Of a DNA stretch of 64,000 nt, positions 27,916 through 38,487 are shown in pieces. A program made the position numbers and the translations under genes. Each line of letters begins with the position of its first letter. Within the stretch, counting starts at the first letter, position 1. The notes below the pieces were generated by a model. That model was given only the letters and a program-made list of their open reading frames with translations. It was not told where the DNA came from and did not search any database. This stretch comes from Alteromonas sp. BMJM2 (lineage in GTDB: Bacteria; Pseudomonadota; Gammaproteobacteria; Enterobacterales; Alteromonadaceae), in NCBI RefSeq assembly GCF_027257845.1, contig NZ_JAPVOT010000006.1:1-64000 (forward strand). The letters are read 5' to 3'.

Positions 27916-28173
27916 TTACTGAGGAATATTGAACTGGCGCTCGCGCTCCCAGTCTTTCACTGAAAAAGTTTTGATTGAAATCGCATGCATTGAGCCATCT
28001 GCGATTTTATCGGCAAGCGGCGCATAAACAGCTTGTTGGCGCTTAACACGGCTCATTTCATTAAACGCATCACTGACGGCGATAATGTTAAAATGAGAGC
28101 CTTCGGCTTTTACGTGAACTTCGTGAAGGTCTAATGCATCCTTCAAAATGCTTTCGATTTCTGACAATTCCAT
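27916..28173 (-). CDS. ibaG: BolA-family iron-sulfur/acid stress protein IbaG
   Basis: 85 residues. A small BolA-like fold with the family's helix-turn segment HVKAEGSHFNI and MSRVKRQQAVYAPL, and His59/His-containing MHAISIKTF near the C-terminus. IbaG proteins pair with monothiol glutaredoxins and influence envelope and acid stress. It lies between mlaB and murA as in other gammaproteobacteria. Confidence 0.93.
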   Translation of the reverse strand: MELSEIESILKDALDLHEVHVKAEGSHFNIIAVSDAFNEMSRVKRQQAVYAPLADKIADGSMHAISIKTFSVKDWERERQFNIPQ

Positions 28174-28202
28174 AATGTACTTCTTTATCTTAAAAATTGG
28201 CG

Positions 28203-28511
28203 TTATTTTACCGGCAAAAAACCATCCACATTACTTATTTTCGCAAGCTTGTGTAGTTTTTCAGGCATATGCTGTATGACCATGCTAACACCGTTTTGGT
28301 TCGTATCCCTAACGGCATTTATTAGCCAAGCCAATCCAGCACTGTCCACCCGCTCTACATCGCCTAGGTCAACGGTACAAGTGCCTGCGCTTTTCAGGCT
28401 GTCTTGCTGCTGTGAACTGAGACGCTGCCAAAGGTTCGTAGACAGGGTTTCACGGTCTAAGTCACCGTGAACAACAATATCTCCGTTTCCGCCAACGTCG
28501 AAAAGGCTCAC
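28203..28511 (-). CDS. mlaB: STAS-domain subunit of the Mla phospholipid transporter
   Basis: 102 residues forming a single STAS domain, with the phospho-acceptor-type loop VERVDSAGLAWL. In the MlaFEDB complex this cytoplasmic subunit binds the MlaF ATPase and supports its activity. It overlaps mlaC by four bases (start codon inside the mlaC end), which indicates coupled translation. Confidence 0.93.
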   Translation of the reverse strand: MSLFDVGGNGDIVVHGDLDRETLSTNLWQRLSSQQQDSLKSAGTCTVDLGDVERVDSAGLAWLINAVRDTNQNGVSMVIQHMPEKLHKLAKISNVDGFLPVK

Positions 28512-29173
28512 ACAGATTCTCCGTCAATTTCGATAGATTCACCGGCATTGAGTTCTACTGGCTTGCCAATTTTTTCACGCATCAGCGAGATAACCGCGTC
28601 AATACCGTCTGTGCGTAGGATAGACTCAAACTCGCTGCGCTTGCTGTTCAGCATACTGATACCTTCAGCAACCATATCGTAAGCTTTCCACTCATTGGTT
28701 TTACTATCTCTGCGCACTTTAAACGCAATTTTGATATCTGGACGGGTAGGATCTTTTACCACAGCACGCACCGTGACTGACTTTTCTTTAGAGAAGTCTG
28801 ACTCAGGCTCAAAAATCACTTCTTGATTGTCATAATATCCCATTGCTACGGCGTAGGTAGTCACAAGATACTGGCGGAATACACTGATGTATTCGCCCAT
28901 TTTTTCTTTAGGCACTGACTTAAAATGTTTGCCCAACACCATAAATGCAGCAAACTTATAGTCGATATGAGGCACTAATTCTTCTTGCATAATTGTGCGC
29001 AACATCTCAGGGTCAGCTTTTATTTCAGACTGATTTGCCTTAATTCGCTCAAAGGTTGTATTCGCTACACCGTGAACTAATTTATAGGGATTCTGCTCGT
29101 CTATCTCTTGTGCACTGACGGCACTTGATAACGACAACACAACTATGCCCAATATGGCGATTAATTTTTTCAA
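28508..29173 (-). CDS. mlaC: Periplasmic phospholipid carrier MlaC
   Basis: 221 residues with a signal peptide cut near VSAQ (about 21). The MlaC/Ttg2D fold is indicated by ELVPHIDYKFAAFMVLGKH, FRQYLVTTYAVAMGYY and EWKAYDMVAEGISML. It shuttles phospholipid between the outer-membrane MlaA complex and the inner-membrane MlaFEDB, helping keep the outer leaflet free of phospholipid. It lies 96 bases after mlaD, the only sizeable gap in the operon. Confidence 0.95.
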   Translation of the reverse strand: MKKLIAILGIVVLSLSSAVSAQEIDEQNPYKLVHGVANTTFERIKANQSEIKADPEMLRTIMQEELVPHIDYKFAAFMVLGKHFKSVPKEKMGEYISVFRQYLVTTYAVAMGYYDNQEVIFEPESDFSKEKSVTVRAVVKDPTRPDIKIAFKVRRDSKTNEWKAYDMVAEGISMLNSKRSEFESILRTDGIDAVISLMREKIGKPVELNAGESIEIDGESV

Positions 29174-29269
29174 CGTAATTCTCCTAACAAAACATGCTAT
29201 ACAGCAGACTGGCCTGATGCTTGATAAGTTTCACCCGCGCTGCTGATAAATTTTTAATAATCTTCTACC

Positions 29270-29740
29270 CTATTCGTCGCTACCGCGATTGAATAAGAAC
29301 TGGCCGATGAGGTCTTCAAGCACTAATGCTGATTTGGTGTCTTGTAAATAATCACCGTCTTGCAAATCTGCCACGCCGTCAAACGAAAACCCCGGTTGGA
29401 AACCAACGTATTGCTCGCCAAGTAAACCAGACGTCAATATTGATACTGAGCTTGTCTCAGGAAAGCCGTTGTACTGCTTAAGAATGGACAACTCTACTAT
29501 TGGGGTGAAATCGTCTTTATCTAGCGTAATGGAAGAAACTCTTCCCACTGTAACACCGCCCACTTTCACCGCAGAACGTGCTTTTAAGCCGCCAATGTTG
29601 TCGAATTTTGCGTAAAGGGTATAGCTGTCGCCTTCAGTGGCAACAGACTGCTCGGCAACTTTCAGTGCCAACAACAGTAATGCGCTAATAGTAAGGGCAA
29701 CGAAGAACCCCACCATGACTTCCGTTTTATACTTGTTCAT
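29270..29740 (-). CDS. mlaD: MCE-domain substrate-binding subunit MlaD
   Basis: 156 residues. An N-terminal membrane helix (about 8-28) is followed by one MCE domain (YTLYAKFDNIGGLKARSAVKVGGV) and a hydrophobic C-terminal helix (SALVLEDLIGQFLF) that lines the hexamer's pore. It forms the periplasmic ring of the Mla transporter. It starts 8 bases after mlaE. Confidence 0.95.
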   Translation of the reverse strand: MNKYKTEVMVGFFVALTISALLLLALKVAEQSVATEGDSYTLYAKFDNIGGLKARSAVKVGGVTVGRVSSITLDKDDFTPIVELSILKQYNGFPETSSVSILTSGLLGEQYVGFQPGFSFDGVADLQDGDYLQDTKSALVLEDLIGQFLFNRGSDE

Positions 29741-29748
29741 TCTATCCT

Positions 29749-30525
29749 CTACTCGATACCAAACATGAGGGCGGTTAGCACGAAATCCAGCCCCAATACT
29801 GCTAATGATGAATAGACCACTGTTTCAGTAGTCGCTTTACTGATCCCTTCCGATGTAGGAATAGAATCGTAACCTTTAAATATGGCAATCCACGTTACCA
29901 CCAAGGCGAATACGATGCTCTTTATTACGCCGTTGATAACGTCTTGGTTCCAATCTACTGTGGACTGCATGATAGACCAGTAGCTTCCTGAATCTACGCC
30001 TAACCAATCAACACCCACCAAGTGCCCGCCTAAAATACCAATGGCACTGAAAATAACAGCTAACATTGGCATGGCAAGCATACCCGCCCAAAATCGCGGA
30101 GCCACTATTCTGCGAAGCGGGTCTACCGCCATCATCTCTAAGCTGCTTAGCTGTTCAGTTGCTTTCATCAACCCAATCTCTGCCGTTAACGCAGAGCCTG
30201 CGCGCCCGGCAAATAGCAGGGCCGTTACCACTGGACCAAGCTCTCTCAGTAAAGACAGTGCCACCATGGGCCCAAGGCTTCCCTCAGCGCCGTAGTCAAC
30301 CAAAATAGTGTAGCCTTGCAGCGCCATTACCATGCCGATAAACAAACCCGACACCATGATGATAAGCAAAGACTGCACGCCCACCACATAAAGCTGCTTT
30401 ATAACAAGGGGAATATTTTTAACCCGTGGCACCGCAACTAACGCACCAACAAGCATCAATGTAGCTCGTCCGATAGCGGTTAATTTTGAAATAGTAGAAG
30501 CGCCTAAAGACTGCAAGAATTTCAT
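29749..30525 (-). CDS. mlaE: Mla transporter permease
   Basis: 258 residues, five to six membrane helices. The permease signature [19 protein letters not shown] and the [14 protein letters not shown] region are typical of MlaE/YrbE proteins. It forms the inner-membrane channel with MlaF, MlaD and MlaB. The start overlaps the mlaF end by four bases. Confidence 0.95.
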   Translation of the reverse strand: MKFLQSLGASTISKLTAIGRATLMLVGALVAVPRVKNIPLVIKQLYVVGVQSLLIIMVSGLFIGMVMALQGYTILVDYGAEGSLGPMVALSLLRELGPVVTALLFAGRAGSALTAEIGLMKATEQLSSLEMMAVDPLRRIVAPRFWAGMLAMPMLAVIFSAIGILGGHLVGVDWLGVDSGSYWSIMQSTVDWNQDVINGVIKSIVFALVVTWIAIFKGYDSIPTSEGISKATTETVVYSSLAVLGLDFVLTALMFGIE

Positions 30526-31322
30526 TTACGCTCTCCCAAGAAACTCTTTTCTAGTTCTGGCGCAGGATAATGGAAAGGAACAGGCCCATCGGCCCTTCCG
30601 TTCAAAAACTGCTGCACTAACTCGGAATCGCTGTCTCTGATTTGCTGAGCAGTTCCCTCACCAATCACCCGCTTATCCGCCAAAATATAAATATAGTCAG
30701 CAATAGTAAGTACCTCTTTCACATCATGGGTTACCACGATGCTGGTGAGGTTTAGGGCATCGTTGAGTTCGCGAATAAGCTTAACTAATACGCCCATAGA
30801 AATAGGGTCTTGGCCTGCAAAAGGCTCGTCATACATTATAAGGTCGGGGTCCAATGCTATAGCTCGTGCTAACGCTGCACGCCTTGCCATGCCTCCAGAT
30901 AACTCGCTTGGCATCAAGTTGGCAGCACCACGCAAGCCCACTGCCTGTAGCTTTAATGCGACAATGGTTGCAATGACGTCATCAGATAAGTTGGTATGCT
31001 CTTTAAGTGGAAAAGCGACATTGTCGAACACGGTCATATCAGTAAACAGCGCACCGCTTTGAAACAACATACTCATTTTACGCCGTGCTTTATAAAGTGC
31101 CTTGCGAGACATAGACACGATAGATTCGTTATCAAAAAGAATATCGCCCTCGTCTGGAGTCAACTGCCCGCCAATTAAGCGCAACAGGGTGGTTTTACCT
31201 ATTCCGCTAGGCCCCATTACCGCAGTAATTTTGCCCTTAGGTACGTTTAGCGTTATACCGTCGTAAATAACGCGGTCACCCCGACTAAAGGTTAAGTTAT
31301 CTATCTCAACTAAATGTTCCAT
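30522..31322 (-). CDS. mlaF: Mla transporter ATP-binding protein
   Basis: 266 residues. ABC ATPase with Walker [10 protein letters not shown], the Q-loop in MLFQSGALF, signature [12 protein letters not shown], Walker [11 protein letters not shown] and switch His in VVTHD. It drives phospholipid movement by the MlaFEDB complex. It is the first gene of the mlaFEDCB-ibaG-murA operon, which is divergent from yrbG. Confidence 0.96.
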   Translation of the reverse strand: MEHLVEIDNLTFSRGDRVIYDGITLNVPKGKITAVMGPSGIGKTTLLRLIGGQLTPDEGDILFDNESIVSMSRKALYKARRKMSMLFQSGALFTDMTVFDNVAFPLKEHTNLSDDVIATIVALKLQAVGLRGAANLMPSELSGGMARRAALARAIALDPDLIMYDEPFAGQDPISMGVLVKLIRELNDALNLTSIVVTHDVKEVLTIADYIYILADKRVIGEGTAQQIRDSDSELVQQFLNGRADGPVPFHYPAPELEKSFLGERK

Positions 31323-31710
31323 AGTGTTTTATTGTCGGCCCTCGACTAGACATCGCTGCTTGAATAACGCGCCATTTGAAAAACGCGTTGTGCAAATTAG
31401 ATATAAATCGTCCAAAAGCAATACAAGATTCATGCCCTCGAACAGTTACTGACCCCGGTATAAGCGGGAAGTTTAAATTTTTCAGCATTGTACGCTTTTT
31501 TGAATCACTCGCCAAAGTCAAAAAGTTACAAGTTATGTTCGATGAAGACGAATGATTCATAACATAAGCTGAATCTCATTAACAAAACCTGAACACGAGT
31601 TCTTTTTGAACAATTCAGCTCGATAATGAAAAATAAAAGCCTAGCAGCATAGGCAAAGGGCACCGTTTTTGCGACAATCTTTCTAAATTGATATTTAAAT
31701 ACAGGTCGTT
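31323..31710. other. Divergent promoter region between mlaF and yrbG
   Basis: 388 bases. An 84-codon minus-strand frame (31306-31560) overlaps mlaF's start and lacks a ribosome site, so I reject it. The region has a small hairpin (GCCTA-GCAGCA-TAGGC near 31640) and AGCTGAAT/ATTCAGCT arms near 31567 and 31611. Promoters of both operons must lie here, but no consensus pair is convincing. Confidence 0.5.
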
Positions 31711-32667
31711 GTGCTTTTAAACATTGTTATTTTCATCATTGGATTGATTGTTTTAAGCTGGAGCGCTGATCGTTTTGTTTACGGCGCCTCTGCATTAGCA
31801 AAAAATATTGGCATTTCCCCCATGATGATAGGATTAACTATCGTTGCCATGGGCTCTTCCGCGCCTGAGATTGTCGTATCGGCTATTGCATCTATTAATG
31901 GCAATATGAATACTGCTGTAGGTAACGCACTAGGTTCTAACATTACCAACATCGCGTTAGTACTTGGTATAACCGCGCTCGTAAAGCCCCTTCTTGTTTC
32001 ATCAACAACACTTAAGCGTGAACTTCCCGCTTTATTGATAATCTCACTTATTGCCATCGCATTTATGTTTGACGGCGAGCTAAAGTCTTATGAAGGCGTG
32101 ATTTTGCTCGGTTTGTTTATTTTCGTGCTGGCAATGATGGCGTGGCTTTCTCTGCAGGTAGATAAAGAAGACCCTCTTATTGCAGAAACTGCTGATGAAA
32201 TTCCAAAAGGGGTATCTAATACCGCAGCTCTAATTTGGATTGGCTTGGGTCTAATTGTTTTGCCCGTCAGCGCACACTTTTTAGTAAACTCGGCTGTTGA
32301 AATAGCCCGATACATGGGGCTTTCTGATTTGGTTATCGGACTGACTATAATTGCATTCGGCACTAGCCTTCCAGAACTTGCTGCGAGTATTGCAGGCGTT
32401 TTAAAAGGCGAGGATGACTTAGCACTGGGAAATATAATCGGGTCTAACATTTTTAATTTGCTTGCGGTTTTAGGTATGCCTGGTCTAATCGCTCCAGGGC
32501 TGCTTGACCCAGGTGTGCACAATAGAGATATGTACGTCATGCTGGGGTTAACATTACTACTATTTTTGTTTAGTTTTGACTTAATTGGTAAACGCAAAAT
32601 ATCTCGCACAAACGGTGTAATACTTTTAGCCTGCTTCGTTGGCTATCAATTTTGGCTGTTCGGATAA
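31711..32667 (+). CDS. yrbG: Calcium/sodium antiporter, YrbG/CaxA family
   Basis: 318 residues from a GTG start with AGG upstream. Ten or so membrane helices carry the two inverted alpha-repeats of the CaCA family: VAMGSSAPEIVVS with GNALGSNITNIA, and IAFGTSLPELAAS with GNIIGSNIFNLLA. These motifs bind and exchange cations, probably Ca2+ for Na+. It opens the kds-lpt-rpoN operon and its stop overlaps the kdsD start (TAATG). Confidence 0.94.
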   Translation: MLLNIVIFIIGLIVLSWSADRFVYGASALAKNIGISPMMIGLTIVAMGSSAPEIVVSAIASINGNMNTAVGNALGSNITNIALVLGITALVKPLLVSSTTLKRELPALLIISLIAIAFMFDGELKSYEGVILLGLFIFVLAMMAWLSLQVDKEDPLIAETADEIPKGVSNTAALIWIGLGLIVLPVSAHFLVNSAVEIARYMGLSDLVIGLTIIAFGTSLPELAASIAGVLKGEDDLALGNIIGSNIFNLLAVLGMPGLIAPGLLDPGVHNRDMYVMLGLTLLLFLFSFDLIGKRKISRTNGVILLACFVGYQFWLFG

Positions 32668-33644
32668 TGACAAATAAACAAAACGACTACATTACCTCGG
32701 CAAAACGTGTCATCGATATAGAGGCTCGCGCAATTAGCAATTTAGCACAGCGACTGGACGAGAGTTTTGTTACTGCTTGTGAAATGCTTTACGCCTGCTC
32801 TGGCAAAGTGGTAGTTAGCGGTATGGGCAAGTCGGGACATATTGGCAATAAGATAGCGGCTACGTTAGCAAGCACTGGCACACCAGCCTTTTTCATGCAC
32901 CCTGGTGAAGCGAATCACGGCGACTTGGGAATGCTCAGTAAAAATGATGTGCTTTTGGCTATTTCAAATTCAGGCGAAACTGGCGAGTTAGTGAATTTAC
33001 TGCCGGTTGTTAAACGCCTTGGCGTAAAAGTCATCGCCATGACTAATAGTATTTCAAGCACCCTTGGCCAGTACGCCGATGTGGTACTGAATATTAGTGT
33101 AGAACAAGAGGCCTGCTCATTGGGGTTAGCACCGACCACAAGTACCACCGCTACATTGGTCATGGGCGATGCGCTCTCGGTTGCATTACTCGACAAAAAA
33201 GGGTTTACCTCCGACGATTTTGCGTTGTCACACCCTGGGGGCTCCCTAGGACGAAAGCTACTGCTTAAAGTCAGTGATATCATGTTAACCGGCAGTGATA
33301 TTCCGCTGATTGAACCGACAGCAACCGTTGCCCAAGCGCTTCTTGAAATATCGCAAAAAGGCTTAGGCATGACAGGGATTGTAACTGAATCCGGTACACT
33401 AACGGGCGTATTCACCGACGGCGACCTACGCCGTATCCTTGATGCTAGGGTTGACCTTCATGAGGCAACCGTGAGCGAAGTCATGACCAAAGGTGGTAAA
33501 ACAACCACCGCCGACCAACTCGCCGTTGAAGCTCTCAATGTCATGGAAAGCTGTAAAATAAGTGCATTAATGGTCGTTGATGAAAGCGATCATCCCGTGG
33601 GCGCGTTTAACATGCATATGCTGTTAAAAGCAGGAGTGTTGTAA
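32667..33644 (+). CDS. kdsD: Arabinose-5-phosphate isomerase
   Basis: 325 residues from the ATG overlapping the yrbG stop. An N-terminal SIS domain (GMGKSGHIGNKIAATLASTG, ISNSGETGEL) is followed by two CBS domains (about 205-325). It converts ribulose-5-phosphate to arabinose-5-phosphate, the first step of Kdo synthesis for LPS. kdsC follows, catalysing the dephosphorylation later in the same pathway. Confidence 0.96.
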   Translation: MTNKQNDYITSAKRVIDIEARAISNLAQRLDESFVTACEMLYACSGKVVVSGMGKSGHIGNKIAATLASTGTPAFFMHPGEANHGDLGMLSKNDVLLAISNSGETGELVNLLPVVKRLGVKVIAMTNSISSTLGQYADVVLNISVEQEACSLGLAPTTSTTATLVMGDALSVALLDKKGFTSDDFALSHPGGSLGRKLLLKVSDIMLTGSDIPLIEPTATVAQALLEISQKGLGMTGIVTESGTLTGVFTDGDLRRILDARVDLHEATVSEVMTKGGKTTTADQLAVEALNVMESCKISALMVVDESDHPVGAFNMHMLLKAGVL

Positions 33645-33698
33645 TTAGATGATAGACTGGCGTGGGATAAGAATTTGGAATTGGACATTAGCCAAGAA

Positions 33699-34265
33699 AT
33701 GAATAATAAAGTTGAAATGACAAGCACGCTTTACACCGAACTCAATACGAACTTATTTGATGCACTAGCCAATATTAAACTGCTGGTGTGTGATGTTGAC
33801 GGTGTTTTTTCAGACGGACGGATTTATCTTGGAAATGACGGTGAAGAATTAAAAGCCTTTCACACTCGCGACGGGTACGGCGTTAAAGCACTTGTCAGTC
33901 ATCATATTGATGTTGCAGTTATTACCGGTAGGCGCTCAGCCATTGTTGAAAAAAGAATGAAGGCGTTAAACGTAGCGCACATTATTCAAGGTGAAGAAAA
34001 TAAATTTGACGCGTTAAAGCAGTTAATGGACCGCCTTGAACTAACACCTGAACACATTGCCGTTGTTGGTGATGATATGCCTGACACAGGTATGTTTAAA
34101 CATGCTAGCGTGAAAATAGCCGTTGCTGATGCGCACCCATACGTTATCAAACAAGCAAACTGGATCACAACCCTACCAGGCGGCTTTGGTGCAGTCAGAG
34201 AGATTTCTGACACACTACTACAAGCCCATGGCGTCACCGATGGGATATTTGGGGCTAGCGTATGA
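33699..34265 (+). CDS. kdsC: Kdo-8-phosphate phosphatase
   Basis: 188 residues if it starts at the ATG at 33699, the same length as the E. coli enzyme and with the nucleophile in the same place (Asp32 in LLVCDVDGVFSDG). A TTG at 33675 is an alternative that adds eight residues. It is a capless HAD phosphatase: ITGRRS (motif II), Lys in the NKFDAL region and VGDDMPD (motif IV). It releases phosphate from Kdo-8-P. The start codon of lptC overlaps its end. Confidence 0.94.
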   Translation: MNNKVEMTSTLYTELNTNLFDALANIKLLVCDVDGVFSDGRIYLGNDGEELKAFHTRDGYGVKALVSHHIDVAVITGRRSAIVEKRMKALNVAHIIQGEENKFDALKQLMDRLELTPEHIAVVGDDMPDTGMFKHASVKIAVADAHPYVIKQANWITTLPGGFGAVREISDTLLQAHGVTDGIFGASV

Positions 34266-34840
34266 ATCAATTCGGCTTCAACCGTCTTGGCGTCAGTATT
34301 TCAGCGCTGTTTATTTTAGCTATGCTGATGTACATTCCTACTTGGATGGAAGAAGACCCGGTGTTAGAAACATCTGAGGGGTTAAACGCGTTAAAGCCGG
34401 CTTATAGAGCCAAAAATTTAACGACAACCCTTTATAACAGCGAAGGGCAACTTAATCATAAGGTATTCGCTTCTTCTATGGAGCATTACGACCAGCTTGG
34501 CTTTGTTTCTTTTGAGAGGCCAAACTACACTCTCTATACCAATGATGCCGGCTCACCGTGGATAGTGACGGCGTTAGAGGGAACCTTGTATAACAATGAA
34601 TTAATACAATTAGAAAACAATGTGACAATTGAAAATCAAAGTCGTGACGACTTTGTAAAATCAATTACCACCGAATATATTCAGATTAATTTGAATGACA
34701 AACAGATGACGTCAGATCAACCCGTAGAGATACGCGGCATGCAGTATGTTATTCAAAGCAACGGATTCAACGCAAACCTGCGTACCCAAAAATATGAGCT
34801 CATCGACCATGTACAAACTACGTATTCTCCTAGCAATTAG
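34262..34840 (+). CDS. lptC: LPS transport inner-membrane bridge protein LptC
   Basis: 192 residues. An N-terminal membrane helix (about 10-26) is followed by a periplasmic beta-jellyroll, with GYVSFERPNY-like and PWIVTALEGTLYNN segments typical of LptC. It accepts LPS from LptBFG and passes it to LptA. It overlaps kdsC by four bases, and its last codons overlap the start of lptA. Confidence 0.93.
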   Translation: MNQFGFNRLGVSISALFILAMLMYIPTWMEEDPVLETSEGLNALKPAYRAKNLTTTLYNSEGQLNHKVFASSMEHYDQLGFVSFERPNYTLYTNDAGSPWIVTALEGTLYNNELIQLENNVTIENQSRDDFVKSITTEYIQINLNDKQMTSDQPVEIRGMQYVIQSNGFNANLRTQKYELIDHVQTTYSPSN

Positions 34841-35384
34841 TGCGCTGCTAGTGCTATGCACTCGCTCTGCATTTAGTAATGAAAACGACTTCGGCCTACC
34901 CATTGAGATTGGCTCTAACTCTCAATTCATCGATGGTAAAAATAAGACTGCTTTATACAAAGATAATGTACTTATTACTCAAGGCTCACTCACCATCGAG
35001 GCAGATGAAGTTGAAGTTATCGCGTCAGAAGGAAGTGGGCGTGAGATTTTTGTAGCTCGTGGAAATCCAGCAAGTTATTCGCAAGAGCTTGAGGACGGTA
35101 ACCCGGTGTCTGCGAAAGCGAATGAAATACGCTATGAAGTGGCTAAGCGCACGATTTCACTCAATGGAAATGCGGAACTTAAACAGGATACTAGCCAAGT
35201 TAAAGGCAACAGCATAACCTTCGATATGGTGACTGAACAGCTGCTGGCAACTGGTGGCGCTGATGATGCCAGTGGACGTGTTACTACCGTATTCACACCA
35301 GAGTCTATCCGCAAAGTGAAGGATGAGCGCAGCCAAGATAATGACGGTAATAGCAGCAATAACGATGGCAAAGGCGAGCAGTAA
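34809..35384 (+). CDS. lptA: Periplasmic LPS-bridge protein LptA
   Basis: 191 residues from the ATG at 34809, inside the end of lptC, which yields a signal peptide (cut near AFS-NE). The OstA/LptA fold is shown by [30 protein letters not shown] and repeated short beta segments; the tail is rich in Asn, Asp and Lys. It forms the filament that carries LPS across the periplasm to LptD, whose N-terminal domain is homologous and whose gene is at the end of this window. Confidence 0.94.
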   Translation: MYKLRILLAISALLVLCTRSAFSNENDFGLPIEIGSNSQFIDGKNKTALYKDNVLITQGSLTIEADEVEVIASEGSGREIFVARGNPASYSQELEDGNPVSAKANEIRYEVAKRTISLNGNAELKQDTSQVKGNSITFDMVTEQLLATGGADDASGRVTTVFTPESIRKVKDERSQDNDGNSSNNDGKGEQ

Positions 35385-35386
35385 CA

Positions 35387-36112
35387 ATGGCAACTCTCAG
35401 CGCAAAGAACCTTGCTAAGGCATATAAATCTCGACAAGTAGTCATTGACGTCAGTCTGTCAGTCTCTACCGGGCAAATTGTCGGGTTATTGGGGCCTAAC
35501 GGCGCGGGAAAAACCACGACCTTTTACATGATTGTGGGGTTGGTTCCCTCAGACAAAGGCCAAATATCTATTGATGATAATGAATTAACTCATCAACCAA
35601 TGCACGAACGTGCACGAGGCGGTATCGGTTATTTGCCACAGGAAGCGTCAATCTTTAGAAAGCTGACTGTGCATGAAAATATTATGGCTATTTTGCAAAC
35701 TCGAAAAGAGTTAAATTCTCAGCAACAAGAAGAAGAAGCTGACGCGCTACTTGATGAATTTAATATCAACCATATACGTAATAGTACGGGTATGAGTCTT
35801 TCCGGTGGAGAACGCCGTCGAGTGGAGATAGCACGTGCATTAGCAGCAAAACCTGAATTTATTTTGCTCGATGAACCATTTGCTGGTGTTGATCCAATAT
35901 CAGTTAATGATATAAAGAAGATAATACAGCACCTTCGTGACAGAGGGTTGGGTATACTCATTACCGACCACAACGTGCGGGAAACGTTGGATGTCTGTGA
36001 AAAGGCATACATCGTAAGTCATGGTGAACTTATTGCGCAAGGAACGGCGGAACAGGTTTTAAGTAATCAAAAAGTAAGGGATGTATACCTAGGCGAACAA
36101 TTCAGGCTATAG
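35387..36112 (+). CDS. lptB: LPS export ABC transporter ATP-binding protein
   Basis: 241 residues. Walker [13 protein letters not shown]-loop YLPQEASIF, signature [12 protein letters not shown], Walker [13 protein letters not shown] and switch [10 protein letters not shown]. It powers LptFG extraction of LPS from the inner membrane. It starts two bases after lptA stops. Confidence 0.97.
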   Translation: MATLSAKNLAKAYKSRQVVIDVSLSVSTGQIVGLLGPNGAGKTTTFYMIVGLVPSDKGQISIDDNELTHQPMHERARGGIGYLPQEASIFRKLTVHENIMAILQTRKELNSQQQEEEADALLDEFNINHIRNSTGMSLSGGERRRVEIARALAAKPEFILLDEPFAGVDPISVNDIKKIIQHLRDRGLGILITDHNVRETLDVCEKAYIVSHGELIAQGTAEQVLSNQKVRDVYLGEQFRL

Positions 36113-36190
36113 TTATTGTATGTAACCTAATTGTCCTTTTTCAAAAACAGCTCAGGTATATTCACTCAAGAGCATTAAAATAAGATATAG

Positions 36191-37690
36191 ATGAAACCAT
36201 CTTTACAGCTAAAATTTAGTCAACAACTAACGATGACTCCGCAACTTCAGCAGGCAATCAAGCTGCTGCAGTTGTCTACACTTGATCTTCAACAGGAGAT
36301 CCAAGAGGCTCTCGATTCCAATCCTCTTCTCGAAATAGAAGAAGGTAATGACGAGCCTCAGGCAGAAAAAAACAACATGGACAATGACGATAGCCAAAAT
36401 GAGGCTACCGCGTCAGCGTCCAGCGACACCCTAGAATCGGGCGATGCTCTCGAAAAGAATGACTTACCCGATGAGCTGCCAATCGATAGCACTTGGGACG
36501 AATATTACTCAGCTTCTTCAGCGCCAGCACCAGGTCCATCTAACAATGATGATGATCATATTTTTCAAGGCGAAACCACTGACGACATTCAAACTCACCT
36601 TCTTTGGCAAATGCGTTTAACGCCTTTTTCTGATATCGATAGAGCAATAGCCATTGCCATTATCGACTCAATTGACGAGTCGGGCTACCTCACCGCTTCG
36701 CTAGATGAAATATTAGAAGCGGTAAATTTTGAAGATATTGAAACAGAAAACATAGAAGAAGAAATTGAGCTTGATGAAGTAGAATGTGTATTAAAACGCA
36801 TTCAAATGTTCGACCCTATTGGTTCAGGCTCTCGCTCTCCACAGGAATGTTTAATGGTGCAACTGCGCCAGTTTGCCGACGATACACCTTGGCTAGAAGA
36901 AGCGAAAAGGCTAATTGAAGACTACTCTGACCTTTTGAGCAGCAAAGACTACAGAACGCTTATGCGCAAGAGTCGATTGAAGGAAGATGAACTTCGGGAG
37001 GCCATGCGTTTACTTCAAACCTTGAACCCTCGCCCAGGTAGTGCTTTAGTTACTAAAGAGCCTGAGTATGTTATTCCTGATGTATCTGTGGCGAAGAAAA
37101 ACGGTCGCTGGACTGTTGAACTTAACCCCGACAGTTTACCTAAGCTTGGTGTAAATCAGCAATACGCGGCAATGAGCCGTAAAGCAAAAAACAGCAGTGA
37201 CTCTCAGTTTATTCGTTCTCATATGCAAGAAGCTAAATGGTTTATAAAGAGTTTAGAGTCTAGAAACGATACCTTAATGAAAGTGGCTAACTGTATCGTT
37301 CAACAGCAAATGGGATTTTTTGAGCACGGACCAGAAATGATGAAACCAATGGTGCTCAATGATGTCGCAGAAATGGTGGATATGCACGAATCCACAATAT
37401 CGCGAGTAACGACTCAGAAGTATATGCATACGCCGCGCGGTATTTACGAATTGAAGTATTTCTTTTCGAGCCATGTGGCAACTGAGTCTGGCGGCGAATG
37501 CTCGTCAACGGCCATTCGTGCATTAATTAAGAAATTGGTAGCAGCAGAAACGCCAAGCAAACCATTAAGCGATAGCAAAATTGCTTTATTGTTGGCAGAG
37601 CAAGGCATAAAAGTCGCTCGGCGGACAATAGCAAAATACCGGGAGTCTTTATCGATACCCCCGTCTAACCAACGCAAAAGCCTTATCTAA
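36191..37690 (+). CDS. rpoN: RNA polymerase sigma-54 factor
   Basis: 499 residues. The Gln-rich activator region ([19 protein letters not shown]) is at the N-terminus, an acidic linker follows (about 55-120), then the core-binding region and the DNA-binding part, with [20 protein letters not shown] and the RpoN box [10 protein letters not shown] near the C-terminus. It directs transcription from -24/-12 promoters with enhancer-binding proteins. Downstream hpf, ptsN, rapZ and ptsO form the usual rpoN cluster. Confidence 0.97.
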   Translation: MKPSLQLKFSQQLTMTPQLQQAIKLLQLSTLDLQQEIQEALDSNPLLEIEEGNDEPQAEKNNMDNDDSQNEATASASSDTLESGDALEKNDLPDELPIDSTWDEYYSASSAPAPGPSNNDDDHIFQGETTDDIQTHLLWQMRLTPFSDIDRAIAIAIIDSIDESGYLTASLDEILEAVNFEDIETENIEEEIELDEVECVLKRIQMFDPIGSGSRSPQECLMVQLRQFADDTPWLEEAKRLIEDYSDLLSSKDYRTLMRKSRLKEDELREAMRLLQTLNPRPGSALVTKEPEYVIPDVSVAKKNGRWTVELNPDSLPKLGVNQQYAAMSRKAKNSSDSQFIRSHMQEAKWFIKSLESRNDTLMKVANCIVQQQMGFFEHGPEMMKPMVLNDVAEMVDMHESTISRVTTQKYMHTPRGIYELKYFFSSHVATESGGECSSTAIRALIKKLVAAETPSKPLSDSKIALLLAEQGIKVARRTIAKYRESLSIPPSNQRKSLI

Positions 37691-37718
37691 AGGCGTAATA
37701 TTAAAAGGAAGACGAAAT

Positions 37719-38006
37719 ATGCAAATCAACCTAACTGGTCATCATGTGGAAATCACCGATTCTTTGCGTAATTATGTCGATACGAAGTTTAGTAAACTCG
37801 AGCGTCACTTTGATCACATTTCTAATGTGCATGTCATCCTGAACGTAGAAAAAATAAACCAAAAAGCAGAAGCTACGATGCACTTAAGTGGTGCCGAAGT
37901 ATTTGCATCCTCAGAAAATACCGATATGTATGCGGCGATTGACAGCATGGTTGATAAACTCGACAGGCAGGTGATCAAGCATAAGGAAAAGCTGAAAAAG
38001 CATTAA
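37719..38006 (+). CDS. hpf: Ribosome hibernation promoting factor, short form
   Basis: 95 residues, a single HPF/YfiA domain with MQINLTGHHVEITDSLRNYV and MYAAIDSMVDKLDRQVIKHK. The short form helps make 100S ribosome dimers with RMF in stationary phase. It lies 28 bases after rpoN. Confidence 0.95.
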   Translation: MQINLTGHHVEITDSLRNYVDTKFSKLERHFDHISNVHVILNVEKINQKAEATMHLSGAEVFASSENTDMYAAIDSMVDKLDRQVIKHKEKLKKH

Positions 38007-38019
38007 TAGATAATTAAGC

Positions 38020-38466
38020 ATGGATATTAAAGCCATCGTAAGCCTGAACCGCACCGAGTGTGCGGTTCAGTGCAATAGCAAGAAGCGAATATTAGAAATC
38101 ATTTCTGACATTGCTGCCCAAGACAATGAAAGCATTGACCAAGTCACCGTGCTGAACAGTCTCTTATCAAGAGAGCGGATGGGCAGTACAGGAATAGGTA
38201 ACGGTATAGCGCTCCCCCATGGCCGCCTAGCGGGTTTAGAACACGTTATGGCCATCATTGTAACCTGCATTCCAGCGATTAATTTTGACGCCCTCGATGA
38301 AAAACCTGTCGATATATTTTTTGCACTTCTAGTGCCTGAAGAACAGACAGAGGGACATTTACAAACCTTAGCGACAGTGGCTGGTAAGCTCAGCGACAAA
38401 GACACTGTCAAAGCGATACGCAGAGCCAAAACCAACGAAGATATTGTTTCAGCACTTGGCATGTAA
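38020..38466 (+). CDS. ptsN: Nitrogen-regulatory PTS enzyme IIA (EIIA-Ntr)
   Basis: 148 residues. PTS EIIA type-2 domain with phosphorylatable His67 in GNGIALPHGR. It receives phosphate from NPr (ptsO, downstream) and regulates potassium transport and other targets. It lies 13 bases after hpf. Confidence 0.95.
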   Translation: MDIKAIVSLNRTECAVQCNSKKRILEIISDIAAQDNESIDQVTVLNSLLSRERMGSTGIGNGIALPHGRLAGLEHVMAIIVTCIPAINFDALDEKPVDIFFALLVPEEQTEGHLQTLATVAGKLSDKDTVKAIRRAKTNEDIVSALGM

Positions 38467-38487
38467 AGACAGTTTCAAAAGATACAT

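Noticed and set aside
31441-31460. Further copy of the REP-like motif (ACTGACCCCGG)
   Set aside because: Only the CTGACCCC string matches; the AAAATG and TTTATTTC flanks are absent.
31306-31560. 84-codon minus-strand frame upstream of mlaF
   Set aside because: It overlaps the mlaF start in another frame and has no ribosome site or conserved look.
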